This document shows positions 26,601 through 35,503 of a stretch of DNA of 64,000 bases, one piece after another. This DNA is from Autumnicola sp041679265 (lineage in GTDB: Bacteria; Bacteroidota; Bacteroidia; Flavobacteriales; Flavobacteriaceae). The DNA lies in contig NZ_JBGFSM010000016.1 of assembly GCF_041679265.1 (NCBI RefSeq), positions 1 through 64,000 of the forward strand. The letters are read 5' to 3'. The notes below the pieces were generated by a model. It did no database searches and was not told where the DNA came from. It saw only the letters and a program-made list of their open reading frames with translations. Both the position numbers and the translations under genes were made by a program. The first letter of the stretch is position 1, and each line of letters starts with the position of its first letter.

Positions 26601-26930
26601 CCTGCAAATCCTACCTCTACAATTCCTACTCCCAGAGGCTCAACATCTCATGCTAATATACGATCCAGGTCAGATTATTTTCTTGAAGACGGAGACTACC
26701 TAAGGTTAAGAAGTGTTCAACTCGGTTATAATTTGCCTGAATCACTACTCGATCAACTAACAATAAACAATTTGAGAATATATATTGGTGTGGAAAATGC
26801 ATTAACCTTTACAAAATACACAGGAAACGATCCAGAAATAGGTAACGATGGTTTATTAAATAGAGGTATAGATGGAGGAAATATTCCGGTAACATCTCAA
26901 TTTAGAGCAGGTTTACAACTGGAATTTTAA
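23613..26930 (+). CDS. SusC/RagA-type TonB-dependent outer-membrane receptor with STN domain
   Basis: The 1105-aa protein has a signal peptide and an STN signalling domain (~residues 20-95). A carboxypeptidase-like regulatory domain follows (~108-195, SVSGTITDSNGVPLPSVTI), then a TonB-box-like EVMVVGYG, plug (~205-315, LYVVDGVPY, ASASIYGTRASNGVI) and a 22-strand barrel to the C-terminus (FRAGLQLEF). It imports a ligand captured by the SusD lipoprotein encoded 24 bp downstream. The STN domain links transport to the FecR/sigma pair before it. The linked catabolic genes suggest a small organic acid or related compound rather than a polysaccharide, since no glycosidase is present. Confidence 0.95.
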   Translation: MNKLLLTVFFYFPLFINPQEISFDVYNPTLSAIILEVESQADLKFAYGEGIDLKTKLSGRFKFQKEDLEKVLKEITRRTPYTLSVMGNNIAIALDSSEEKTKVKLTGIQQSVSGTITDSNGVPLPSVTIQEEGTSNGVLSDFDGNYTIDVTSNDAVLVFSYIGMKTTRRAVAGNSTMDVQMESDEQALDEVMVVGYGTQTVRELTGAVSQVKAESLEKIGSPDFTSALQGQMAGVNITQSSGAPGAVANVQIRGLGSLSADGTGPLYVVDGVPYQQPPNISPDAIASIEVLKDAASASIYGTRASNGVILITTKTGTPGQMRVNLDSYYGITKINRNIPLINNTADWLYVNRIRYLSVNAPGDFGWTALQPGWHERGLYYNTNWTDMFQVDNAAIQNHSLRLSGGTETLTYSIVTTYFNQEGTWLNSEYERLSTRANTHFEKGKFSANVGIGLAFDQRDISNTDLPIDAIRLRPFETPLEDYRDESFPEPESNPGAIANIARRIKQVNEQQGNNHSINMDLNYEVFEGLTLRTNLGGFQYNTYSKLFEPRFTFYDEFTGDLAPGGFPIASLEVGQNFRQHWIVEFMGMYEKAFGDHKISALAAYTREQTTRRSFSAGRRDFLSNDIQVLSGGAIDPTASGTEYISSLTGAIGRLQYNYADKYLLSASVRRDGSSRFGEDHKYGVFPSFSLGWNIDEESFYQNWGINTVLSSAKIRASYGTTGNQFIPDYLYAPVVSGGVDYVLGEPDQHLALGVTQLDFTNVDVKWETSIAKNLGLDLRFLDGAVTFTGDAYVTNKSDMLFPVAVPPSAGSGGDGSVIMNVGNMTNKGYELASSFRKYGEEFGFTLTATFSQNSNEVTQTNLSSSTIWGGQIGGATDPVSVIREGYPAGSFFLIPTNGLVTTEEEVQEYQNLVPGAHLGDLRYVDTNNDGAINDDDRIFMGSGNPDWVAGFAINANYRNFDFYAQFYGTYGNKIYNAIKSYAYAHKRHQDVLNAWTPANPTSTIPTPRGSTSHANIRSRSDYFLEDGDYLRLRSVQLGYNLPESLLDQLTINNLRIYIGVENALTFTKYTGNDPEIGNDGLLNRGIDGGNIPVTSQFRAGLQLEF

Positions 26931-26953
26931 TAAAAATTAAAAATTAAAGAATT

Positions 26954-28567
26954 ATGAAACTAGGAAAGATAGTAGCGGTAACCATATTTACATGCTTTTC
27001 ATTTGGTTCTTGCACAACATCTGATGAATTTCTTGACGAGACTAATCCCAATACCATCACAATTAATGATTTTTGGGAGACGGAGGAAGACTTTCAAAAA
27101 GGTTTAATGGCAACTTATAATACACTCCAATCAGATTATGTGATGGGTGGCGGTGCAGTTGGTTCTATGCATGCTATGTCAGATATAGCTAAGCCAAATC
27201 CCTGGGGCCAGGATAATATCGATTTACACGAATATAACGCTACAAATGTAAATGGGTTTACTACTAATATGTGGACAGAATTATACACTGGAATCTTCAG
27301 AGCAAACCAGGTATTACAGAATCTGGAAACCGCGGACCTCACAGAATCTTCCAAAATACCAATTGAGGCAGAAGCTCGTTTTCTAAGGGGTTTATTTTAT
27401 TTCTGGCTGGCAACGACTTACAATGATGGAGAAATCATCATTCATACCACAGTTCCTGAAAATATGGATGAATTTTCTCAACCTCTTTCTCCAAGGAATG
27501 AAGTTTATGATCTCATTTTTTCCGACTTACAATTTGCCCAGCAAAATCTTCCGCAAACCCGTAGTTCAGTAAATCTTGGACGTGCTACCTGGGGAGCCGC
27601 CACTGCTATATTAGGTAAAGTATATTTGTATGAAGAAATGTTCGAGCAAGCAAGGACTGAATTTAAGAAAATAATTGATAGTGAATTGTATGGTCTTGCT
27701 CCAGATATCAGTTGGAACTTCGACATTGTACATGAATATAATAGTGAATCTATTTTTGAAGTCAACTTTTCAGATGTGGTAAAACCGGGTGAAACTCCAA
27801 ATAACGCAACTACCAGAGCAGCAGACTATGCTCCGCAGGAAGCGGGAGGAGATAGAAATGTTGAACCTGCTTACAATTTGATTCAAAAATATAAACGAGA
27901 TGAACTAGATCCGGAAGATCCCAGAAATGCTGGCCAGCAGTATTCTCAACGAGCTTTAGCGAGTATCGCCTTTAAGGGTGATGGACAAATTTTTTATCAA
28001 AGGTCCACACAAGAATTTGATTTTGGTGTAGAACAGGAAGCACATGTAAAAAAATTCCAAAATTGGTGGCTGGCAGAAGAACCAGTAGATGATCGTTCTG
28101 GCATAAATGAAAGAATAGTACGTTTAGCAGATGTTTATTTGATGTATGCAGAAACAGTTTTAAAAACAGCTGAGAATGTTTCTGAAGCAATACAGTATGT
28201 GAATATGGTAAGAGAGAGATCCGGTTTACTGCAACTAAATCCTGATGATTATAATTCAGAAGAGTTAATGCATCATCTAATGTACATTGAACGCCCCCTT
28301 GAATTATCTTTTGAAGGTCACATGATTCGTTGGCAGGATATTAGGCGGTGGGGCATTATAGAAGATATTCTTGCTGAGCTTTCACAAATATCATATAGAT
28401 CATTTCCAAATGAACTTAGAGAAGCAACTGCTGAAGATTTAGCGGATCCGACTGCTGTTATAGTCACACAGTTTGTTCAGTCTTATCAAAATTATGATTC
28501 TGTAGAGGATGATTTTCTCCCTATTCCTTATCAGGAAACCATAACTAATGATGAAATTCAAGAATAA
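26954..28567 (+). CDS. SusD/RagB-family outer-membrane lipoprotein
   Basis: The 537-aa protein has a lipoprotein signal with Cys20 (FSFGSC) and the SusD fold. It starts TSDEFLDETNPNTIT, has TPR-like helices through ARFLRGLFYFWLATTYND, and ends with a family-typical RPLELSFEGHMIRWQDIRRW. SusD forms the lid of the SusC barrel and binds the ligand on the cell surface. It follows susC by 24 bp. The ligand is unknown. Confidence 0.95.
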   Translation: MKLGKIVAVTIFTCFSFGSCTTSDEFLDETNPNTITINDFWETEEDFQKGLMATYNTLQSDYVMGGGAVGSMHAMSDIAKPNPWGQDNIDLHEYNATNVNGFTTNMWTELYTGIFRANQVLQNLETADLTESSKIPIEAEARFLRGLFYFWLATTYNDGEIIIHTTVPENMDEFSQPLSPRNEVYDLIFSDLQFAQQNLPQTRSSVNLGRATWGAATAILGKVYLYEEMFEQARTEFKKIIDSELYGLAPDISWNFDIVHEYNSESIFEVNFSDVVKPGETPNNATTRAADYAPQEAGGDRNVEPAYNLIQKYKRDELDPEDPRNAGQQYSQRALASIAFKGDGQIFYQRSTQEFDFGVEQEAHVKKFQNWWLAEEPVDDRSGINERIVRLADVYLMYAETVLKTAENVSEAIQYVNMVRERSGLLQLNPDDYNSEELMHHLMYIERPLELSFEGHMIRWQDIRRWGIIEDILAELSQISYRSFPNELREATAEDLADPTAVIVTQFVQSYQNYDSVEDDFLPIPYQETITNDEIQE

Positions 28568-28604
28568 CATCTAAGTGTATATCAACCATTATAAACTGAA
28601 AAAC

Positions 28605-29249
28605 ATGAAAAATCATAAAATTTTACTCCTCACCGTTATGGCAATCGCCAGTTTAGTTTCCTGCCAACCAGAAGATCCACCGTTAAACGAATTTTCTGAT
28701 GTATTTATCGACTGGTCACCCAGGACTATTAATGTAAATGATTCTGTTTCAATTTTAGACGGGTCCCGGGGCGTTAAAGAAAGATTATGGACCTTACCCG
28801 GTGGAGGTGTCGTGGATGTCATAGGTTCAGATAATGATGCCACATCTACAGAGAGAATCCTACATACAAAATTTTTAGCGCCCGGGGTATTTGATATACG
28901 CCTTCAGGATCAATTTAATGATCCAAGTGTTACATTAGATTCATTAATAACAATAACAGTTTTAGAACATGTTATCGCTAGGTTTACTTCAGATGTTGAA
29001 GGTGAAAACGGAGAAATTACTATTGAAGCTGGAGATACAGTTAATTTCAATTCTAATTCTTCCACTGGCTCTCCAGAATTTTTTGAATGGACTTTTGAAG
29101 GCGGCGAACCAGCAACATCAACAGGCTCCAATCCTTCGGTACAATACAATCTACCAGGTTCTTGGGATGTTACTCTTATTGCTTATAGAAATTTTCCCAG
29201 GGGAGCAGATACTATAGTTGTTAGAGACTACCTTACAGTCTTAGAATAA
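28605..29249 (+). CDS. PKD-domain surface lipoprotein
   Basis: The ~214-aa protein starts MKNHKILLLTVMAIASLVSC with a lipobox Cys at position 20. It contains two immunoglobulin-like PKD segments, recognised by GVFDIRLQ and by FEWTFEGGEP with GSWDVTLIAY. Such proteins are often third in SusCD operons as accessory ligand-binding or spacer lipoproteins. It lies close behind susD. The ATG at 28605 gives the signal peptide, so the longer frame from 28575 is not used. Confidence 0.85.
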   Translation: MKNHKILLLTVMAIASLVSCQPEDPPLNEFSDVFIDWSPRTINVNDSVSILDGSRGVKERLWTLPGGGVVDVIGSDNDATSTERILHTKFLAPGVFDIRLQDQFNDPSVTLDSLITITVLEHVIARFTSDVEGENGEITIEAGDTVNFNSNSSTGSPEFFEWTFEGGEPATSTGSNPSVQYNLPGSWDVTLIAYRNFPRGADTIVVRDYLTVLE

Positions 29250-29493
29250 GTAAAATACTTAGAAATTATTTAATATAATTTCTCTTGGATTGAAGCTATC
29301 TGAGTGTTTAATGATTATTCATTAATTGGATAGCCAAACCATTCTATAGCGCAAAGTAGAAAGAATTTCAGTTTTAGTTCCAGTCAATAGCCTTAGGATT
29401 GGGGATGAAAGCTTATAACGCAGATAAGTTAACCACTTACCTACTTCCTGGTTGCAGAAAGCACAGGAACATATTTTTAAATTTCAATTTCTA

Positions 29494-30813
29494 ATGATTA
29501 AAGATCGTACACTTGCCAGAAAAAGATGGTATAGGATTACACCTATTGTTTTTATTTCATTTAGTCTCGCCTATGTAGACAGGGCTAATTTTGGATTTGC
29601 AGCTGCCGGCGGGATGGCTAGAGACCTCGATATATCCCCTTCAGCGTTATCCCTAATGGGGGCCCTTTTCTTTCTTGGTTACTTCTTTTTTCAAATTCCC
29701 GGTGCAATTTACGCTGCAGATAAGAGTATTAAAAAATTGATTTTTTGGTCTTGTATCCTTTGGGGATTGCTGGCATCTGCAACGGGTTTAATTGGCGATA
29801 TAAAAATACTGTACGTAATACGATTTTTATTGGGGGCTGTTGAAGCTGCTGTATGGCCTGCTCTAATTATACTGCTTAGTAGGTGGTTTACGAGCCCGGA
29901 GCGATCTAAGGCTAATACATTTTTAATTTTAGGCAATCCTATCACTCTAATATGGATGTCGGTTTTGTCTGGTTATTTAATAGATTCTGTTGGCTGGCGA
30001 GGTATGTTTATAATTGAAGGAGCTCCGGCGGTAATATGGGCATTTTGTTGGTGGTTTTTGGTAGACGATAAGCCCAATAACGCAAAATGGATGTCAAAAA
30101 GTGAAAAGGTAAAGTTCGAAAATCAGCTTAACGAAGAGCAAAAGAATATAAAACCTGTAAAAAATTATGCAGCGGCATTTAAATCCAGAGCATGTATTTT
30201 ATTATGCTTTCAATATTTTCTTTGGAGCCTGGGTGCTTATGGTTTTATTATGTGGTTGCCTACCATTATTAATTCAGCTCCGGATGGAAGTATTGTACGT
30301 ACAGGCTGGCTTTCAACGATCCCGTACATTATTGCTATTATATCTATGTTTATAGCTTCATATTTCTCTGACAAGACGTTAAACCGAAAGGTATTTATAT
30401 GGCCTTTTCTTCTTGTCGCATCCATTGCTTTCGGTGCTTCTTATTTTGCAGGCACATCTAATTTTAATATTTCTTTTGGTTTACTTGTAATTGCTGGGGC
30501 AGCAATTTATACTCCCTATGCTCCTTTTTTTACATCATTAACAGAAATATTTCCAAAAAATGTAAGTGCAGGAGCAGTAGCTATTATCAATAGTTTTGGA
30601 GCACTGGGATCCTTTGCAGGAGCATACCTGGTGGGGCATCTAAATGCTGTGACAGAAAGTTTTGACGCCTCCTATTTGTTAATGTCGTGTTCTCTTCTCC
30701 TAGCTGCAATCTTTACGTTTTTAGGATTGGAAAACCCTAAGGAAAATAAGTTGAAAAAGATGTTACCTCAATCTAATAAGGCTAAAAAAGTAAAATCAAA
30801 AGTACAGCTTTAA
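29494..30813 (+). CDS. MFS transporter of the anion:cation symporter (ACS) type
   Basis: About 439 aa with 12 predicted membrane helices and the ACS signature near the first helix (YVDRANFGFA), and a charged loop between helices 6 and 7. ACS carriers bring in carboxylates such as hexuronates, tartrate, phthalate or nicotinate by proton symport. It would move the SusCD substrate, or its periplasmic product, across the inner membrane. The start at 29494 (MIKDRTLARKRWYR) is typical; the upstream 14 codons look untranslated. First of the catabolic genes after the PKD protein. Confidence 0.88.
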   Translation: MIKDRTLARKRWYRITPIVFISFSLAYVDRANFGFAAAGGMARDLDISPSALSLMGALFFLGYFFFQIPGAIYAADKSIKKLIFWSCILWGLLASATGLIGDIKILYVIRFLLGAVEAAVWPALIILLSRWFTSPERSKANTFLILGNPITLIWMSVLSGYLIDSVGWRGMFIIEGAPAVIWAFCWWFLVDDKPNNAKWMSKSEKVKFENQLNEEQKNIKPVKNYAAAFKSRACILLCFQYFLWSLGAYGFIMWLPTIINSAPDGSIVRTGWLSTIPYIIAIISMFIASYFSDKTLNRKVFIWPFLLVASIAFGASYFAGTSNFNISFGLLVIAGAAIYTPYAPFFTSLTEIFPKNVSAGAVAIINSFGALGSFAGAYLVGHLNAVTESFDASYLLMSCSLLLAAIFTFLGLENPKENKLKKMLPQSNKAKKVKSKVQL

Positions 30814-30838
30814 GTAATGCATGTAATTTTTAATGACC

Positions 30839-31726
30839 ATGAACAAAGAAGAAATTGGTGTAATAGGATTAGGTAGGGTTGGTTTTCCAATTGCGAAGGC
30901 CTTCATTCAAAATGGATATTCTGTATATGGCAATGATCTACGGCCAGAAGCAATTCAAAAATTTCAGGAGTTAGGGGGGATCCATTATGCGAATCCCGTA
31001 GAAATTGGAAGAAGTTGTAAAACCATAATTGTAATTGTACTGAATGATGAGCAGATTCTGGAAGTTTTTTCTGGAGATTTTGGTATTCTTAATGGTGTAG
31101 GGCCTGGTTCGGTGATTATCTGCATGAGTACTATTAACCGTTCTGTCCTGGAATCTATTGCTGCACAATGTTCAGAAAGAAATGTTCATTTTGTTGATTG
31201 TCCATTCACTGGTGGGCCGGCTAGGGTACCAAAGGGGAATTTAACACTAATTGCTGCTGCCCCAGTAGAAGTAATTAATACGGTTACTCCGCTTTTGGAA
31301 ATAATCGGAAATATTGTCCATGTAGGAAATACTCCAGGGATAGGACAATCTGTAAAATACTGCAATCAGTTGTTGGTAGGGACTACTCATGTTGCCACCA
31401 TGGAAGTTATTACTCTGGCAAGGAAGTTAAATTTAGATCCTGCTGTTGTTTGTAAGATAGTAGGTAGTGGGATTGCAGGTAGTGAATACTTTCAACTTCT
31501 CTCGAAAAGCATTCTGGAGCATCAGCCATCACCAGGTGGATTGGGACAGATGTGCAAAGACATGTCCATAGTCTCAAATACTCTGGATAAAGTAAAATTT
31601 CCTGCATATGTGGCAAAGGCAGCTACAGAATATTTCAGATTAGCCGAAGATTTAAACATGCAGAACATGGAAGGAGCTGAACTGATTAAAGTTGTAGAAA
31701 ATGTTTCAGATCAAAATAGTAAATAA
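30839..31726 (+). CDS. Beta-hydroxyacid dehydrogenase (3-hydroxyisobutyrate/tartronate-semialdehyde reductase family)
   Basis: About 295 aa with the NAD(P)-binding GLGRVGFPIAKAF near the N-terminus. The substrate loop DCPFTGGPARVPKGNL and the catalytic-Lys helix GIGQSVKYCNQLL (G-x-G-x3-K-x2-N) follow. The family oxidises or reduces short beta-hydroxy acids: 3-hydroxyisobutyrate, tartronate semialdehyde, or 2-(hydroxymethyl)glutarate in nicotinate fermentation. All catalytic residues are present. It is 25 bp downstream of the MFS gene and 12 bp before the amidohydrolase, inside one operon. The exact substrate is not decided by sequence. Confidence 0.85.
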   Translation: MNKEEIGVIGLGRVGFPIAKAFIQNGYSVYGNDLRPEAIQKFQELGGIHYANPVEIGRSCKTIIVIVLNDEQILEVFSGDFGILNGVGPGSVIICMSTINRSVLESIAAQCSERNVHFVDCPFTGGPARVPKGNLTLIAAAPVEVINTVTPLLEIIGNIVHVGNTPGIGQSVKYCNQLLVGTTHVATMEVITLARKLNLDPAVVCKIVGSGIAGSEYFQLLSKSILEHQPSPGGLGQMCKDMSIVSNTLDKVKFPAYVAKAATEYFRLAEDLNMQNMEGAELIKVVENVSDQNSK

Positions 31727-31737
31727 AAAATACAGTT

Positions 31738-32940
31738 ATGATTGAAAGAGTTGTTATTAAAGGTTCCTATTTATGGGAAGGTTATAGTTCTGAAATTATA
31801 CCCAATGGAGCTCTGGTAATGGAAGGTGAAAAAATCCAGATTGTTGCACCTTTTGCCGAAATACCTCATTCAGCATATGATACTGTTCTTGATTTTACAG
31901 GATGCACCATAATGCCTGGTATGATTGATAGCCACACCCATCATTCAATGGATCCCTCTTTGGAAAACTATCTTGAAAGAATGAAGGATACTATTCCTGA
32001 ATTGACAATTCGTGCAACAATAATGATGAAAAAAGATCTTCTTTCTGGTGTTACAACATGCCGCACACTTGGTGATAAGGACTATTTGGACATTGCATGT
32101 CGGGAAGCGGTAAAAAATAATTTAATTCCTGGGCCCCGTTCTATTGTAGCAGGAAAAGGGATGCGCGCAGCCACTGGGCATGGTTTTGTTGGCTATCCGT
32201 TTAAGGGGAAAGAAGAAATAATAGAAGCAATAAAGAAAAATCTTGGAGCAGGAGCTGATTTTACTAAAATCTACATTACAGGAACATTAAGAAGGAACGG
32301 GGATTTGCCAAGCTTTCTTTCATATGAAGAAATAGCAGCAGCAATCCAGACATCTCATGAGGCAGGAGTAAAAGTAGCTTCTCATTGTGTTGGGGGCATT
32401 GGATTAGATTGGGCTTTGGAGTTAGGGCTGGATACCTTAGAACATGCGTATCATATAAGTGATCATCAAATTGAAAATTTGGGGAAATCAAAAACACAAC
32501 CTGTTTTAACTCCTAGCCCAATACTAAATGATAAGATCGTAAACCACTATCCCAAACATTTGATCCAGGGACATTATGATGAGCGCGAGGAAATCAGTAG
32601 TCGAATAAGGTCATTAATTGAAGCAAAAATTCCTTTTGCCTTAGGAACAGATGGTATGCATGGAGAACTATTCAAAGAGGCTGAGTATTCTGTTGAATTG
32701 GGAGCTTCGAATCTGCAGGCCCTGCAAGCATTGACTATAAATGGTGCAGCGGTATGTAATATGGAAAACAAAACTGGAAGTTTAATTCCCGGTAAAGATG
32801 CCGATATAATTGCTGTAGAAGGAAATCCCGTAGAAAATATTCAGAGCCTAAGAAAGGTGAAACTAGTGATTAAGGAAGGTCGGGTAATGTCAGATACATC
32901 CAGTTCTCATAAGCAAGAACGAGGACTTATGTTTTCATAA
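31738..32940 (+). CDS. Metal-dependent amidohydrolase (imidazolonepropionase/enamidase-like)
   Basis: The 400-aa enzyme has a TIM-barrel amidohydrolase core. Metal ligands are H66-T-H68, a barrel Lys (K177 in FTKIYITG, possibly carboxylated), H216 (VASHCVGG), H236 (EHAYH) and Asp305 (LGTDGMHG). The C-terminal beta-sandwich KDADIIAVEGNP is typical. The family opens cyclic amides, imidazolones, hydantoins or enamides. Next to a beta-hydroxyacid dehydrogenase and a 2x[4Fe-4S] protein, an enamidase-type lactam-opening role is attractive but unproven. Cytoplasmic, with no signal peptide. Confidence 0.82.
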   Translation: MIERVVIKGSYLWEGYSSEIIPNGALVMEGEKIQIVAPFAEIPHSAYDTVLDFTGCTIMPGMIDSHTHHSMDPSLENYLERMKDTIPELTIRATIMMKKDLLSGVTTCRTLGDKDYLDIACREAVKNNLIPGPRSIVAGKGMRAATGHGFVGYPFKGKEEIIEAIKKNLGAGADFTKIYITGTLRRNGDLPSFLSYEEIAAAIQTSHEAGVKVASHCVGGIGLDWALELGLDTLEHAYHISDHQIENLGKSKTQPVLTPSPILNDKIVNHYPKHLIQGHYDEREEISSRIRSLIEAKIPFALGTDGMHGELFKEAEYSVELGASNLQALQALTINGAAVCNMENKTGSLIPGKDADIIAVEGNPVENIQSLRKVKLVIKEGRVMSDTSSSHKQERGLMFS

Positions 32941-32966
32941 AATTTAATTTATATCACTAACCAATT

Positions 32967-33800
32967 ATGAAACAGGAAAAAATTTATTTAACTCGTCATG
33001 ATTATTCTGGAAGCTTTCGTTGGGCGCTGAATGAAATATTACTACCAAAGAGTTTTAATTTAAAAATGCTGCTGGAGCTTCCTTTAGATGGTATTAGAAG
33101 TTTTCTAAAAGTAATACCCACTGCCGAGGAGGCTAATGACAAATTATTAGCTCCCATTGAACCAGACCAGGAAGTATGGGCAAGCGGGGTAACTTATGCT
33201 CATAGTCGTGACGCGCGGGAAATAGAAACTGAAATAAAAAGTATTTATCAAAGAGTCTACGAAGCGCCGCGTCCTGAACTTTTTTTCAAGGCTGTGGGAT
33301 GGCGTACTGTTGGCCCCAACAGCCCAGTGAGGATTCGTAAAGATACTAGCTGGAATGTTCCTGAACCAGAGCTTGTTCTTATTCTTAATTTCACTGGTGA
33401 AATAGTGGGATATACTCTGGGAAATGATGTTTCCTCCAGGGATATTGAAGGAGAAAATCCACTTTATCTTCCTCAGGCTAAAAATTATGATGGTTCCTGT
33501 GCCATAGGCCCTGGAATTGTTTTTATGGGCGCAGATGAGCTTCGCGAGCTTTTAATTGAAATGACAATTACCAGAAACAAGAAAAATGTTTTTCAGAAAA
33601 GCACTAATACAAATCAGATGAAACGCACTTTTGAAGACCTGGCGGGTTACCTTTTTAGAGAAATGACATTTCCATATGGTTCATTTTTAATGACAGGAAC
33701 CGGCATTGTACCTCCAGATGATTTCACTTTACATCCTGGCGATTGCGTGAAGATAAAAGTTGGTTCGCTTACGCTTGAAAACGTAGTAGGGCACAAATAG
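32967..33800 (+). CDS. Fumarylacetoacetate hydrolase (FAH)-fold enzyme, possibly a 2-keto-3-deoxy acid dehydratase
   Basis: The 277-aa protein has the FAH metal site: E133 and E135 in VPEPELVLIL, and Asp154 in GNDVSSRDIEG, with a nearby Lys at QAKNYDG. Some relatives (KdaD/XylX type) dehydrate 2-keto-3-deoxy-pentonates to 2-oxoglutarate semialdehyde. Others hydrolyse acylpyruvates. The next gene is an aldehyde dehydrogenase of the 2-oxoglutarate-semialdehyde type, which favours the dehydratase reading. The gene lies 26 bp after the amidohydrolase and 24 bp before the dehydrogenase. Confidence 0.8.
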   Translation: MKQEKIYLTRHDYSGSFRWALNEILLPKSFNLKMLLELPLDGIRSFLKVIPTAEEANDKLLAPIEPDQEVWASGVTYAHSRDAREIETEIKSIYQRVYEAPRPELFFKAVGWRTVGPNSPVRIRKDTSWNVPEPELVLILNFTGEIVGYTLGNDVSSRDIEGENPLYLPQAKNYDGSCAIGPGIVFMGADELRELLIEMTITRNKKNVFQKSTNTNQMKRTFEDLAGYLFREMTFPYGSFLMTGTGIVPPDDFTLHPGDCVKIKVGSLTLENVVGHK

Positions 33801-33824
33801 AAATTTAATTTTTAAAATGCAAAA

Positions 33825-35420
33825 ATGTCAAATCAAAAAATTTTAATTGCAGGAGAATGGAAAAATTCAAGAAATCCAGAAGGGTTTTTTAGTTCAAGGA
33901 ATCCTGTAGAAAAAAGAGAGTTACCAGATAAATTTCCTATATCATCTAGAGAGGAAATACTTGAAATGATTCGTGCTGGCAAAAAAGCTGCAGATGAATT
34001 GTATTCAATTTCTCCTGAAAAGATGGGAGATTTTTTAGATAGATTTGCCAAAAATATAGAGGCTCGTACTGAGGAATTAGTAGAGATTGCTCATTTAGAA
34101 ACAGCACTGCCAAAGGATACAAGATTGCGTGCTGTTGAACTACCACGTACAACTAACCAATTACGTCAGGCAGCCGTTGCGGCGCGGGAACGTTCCTGGG
34201 CAAGAGCTACAATAGATACCAAAAGTAACATACGTTCAAAGTTTGGAGCCTTAGGAGGCCCTGTTGTGGTTTTTGGACCTAATAATTTCCCGTATGCTTT
34301 TAACAGTGTAGCAGGAGGTGATTTCGCTTCTGCCATTGCCGCAGGTAATCCAGTTATTGCAAAAGCCAATCCTGGCCATGCTGGCACCACAAAGATTTTG
34401 GCGGAAGCCGCCTTTGACGCTGTTAATGATACTGGCCTACCTAAGGCAACGGTGCAACTCATCTATCATATGGAGCCCGAAGAGGGATTGATGCTAATTA
34501 CACATCCTATGATAGGTGCAACAGGCTTCACAGGTAGTAGAACGAGTGGCTTGAAATTAAAAGAAGCTGCAGACAAGGCAGGCAAACCTATTTATCTTGA
34601 AATGTCCAGTGTTAATCCTGTTTTTGTTTTACAAGGTGCCTTAAGAGAAAGACCTGCTGAAATTGCAGAAGAACTATATACTTCCTGTTCCTTGGGCTCG
34701 GGACAATTTTGTACAAATCCAGGCATCGTTATCATTGAGAAAAATGAGGAGGGATTAGGATTTTTAAACTTAGTAGCTGAAAAATTTAAAGAAAATAAAC
34801 CCGGAACCTTACTCTCCTCTTCTGGGCCAAAAAGCATAGCAGATGCTGTTGCTACTCTTATAAATGCAGGTGCAGAGCTGCTTGTAGGAGGAAAAGAGGC
34901 AGAAGGACCCGGATATGCTTATTTAAACACATTACTCAAAGTACCAGGGGATACATTTCTTAACAATGCAAAGGTACTTCAAACGGAAGCTTTTGGAACC
35001 GTGACTCTTTTTGTTCTTTCAGAAAGCGCTGATGAAATGAGAGCCATTGCATCTAAATTAGAAGGAAATTTAACAGGATCTATATACTCTGATAAAGTAG
35101 GTGAAGATGATCAGTTGTATAAACAAATTGAGCCCTTGCTAAGAACAAAAGTGGGTAGACTTTTAAACGACAAAATGCCTACAAGCGTTTCTGTTGTTCC
35201 TTCAATGAATCACGGGGGACCCTTTCCTGCAACAGGTCACCCTGGTTTTTCTTCCGTAGGAATACCTGGTTCAATGTTACGGTTTGCCTCGCTGCATTGC
35301 TATGATAATGTACGCGAGCATCGTCTCCCGAAGGAACTTAGAAATAAAAATCCAACAGGAAAAATGTGGAGACTGATTGATGGGGAATGGTCCCAGGCGA
35401 ACGTTACCGCATATCAATAA
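33825..35420 (+). CDS. Aldehyde dehydrogenase, 2-oxoglutarate-semialdehyde dehydrogenase-like
   Basis: The 531-aa ALDH has GPNNFPYAFN (about 151-160, oxyanion Asn), GFTGSRTSG (234-242, cofactor loop), the general base Glu259 in YLEMSSVNP, and the catalytic Cys296 in GSGQFCTNPG. The long N-terminal start (KILIAGEWKNSRNPEGFF) and the LEMSS variant of the usual LELGG match the NADP-linked 2,5-dioxovalerate dehydrogenase subgroup. That subgroup makes 2-oxoglutarate from pentoses, aldarates or hydroxyproline. With the preceding FAH-fold enzyme it suggests that the pathway ends at 2-oxoglutarate. Confidence 0.85.
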   Translation: MSNQKILIAGEWKNSRNPEGFFSSRNPVEKRELPDKFPISSREEILEMIRAGKKAADELYSISPEKMGDFLDRFAKNIEARTEELVEIAHLETALPKDTRLRAVELPRTTNQLRQAAVAARERSWARATIDTKSNIRSKFGALGGPVVVFGPNNFPYAFNSVAGGDFASAIAAGNPVIAKANPGHAGTTKILAEAAFDAVNDTGLPKATVQLIYHMEPEEGLMLITHPMIGATGFTGSRTSGLKLKEAADKAGKPIYLEMSSVNPVFVLQGALRERPAEIAEELYTSCSLGSGQFCTNPGIVIIEKNEEGLGFLNLVAEKFKENKPGTLLSSSGPKSIADAVATLINAGAELLVGGKEAEGPGYAYLNTLLKVPGDTFLNNAKVLQTEAFGTVTLFVLSESADEMRAIASKLEGNLTGSIYSDKVGEDDQLYKQIEPLLRTKVGRLLNDKMPTSVSVVPSMNHGGPFPATGHPGFSSVGIPGSMLRFASLHCYDNVREHRLPKELRNKNPTGKMWRLIDGEWSQANVTAYQ

Positions 35421-35503
35421 AAGAAGAAATCTTCATAGGCTAAATATCAGTTTATCTCATGCGCTTCTTCATTAATTAAAAATACAATTTAAAAAATACA
35501 ACT

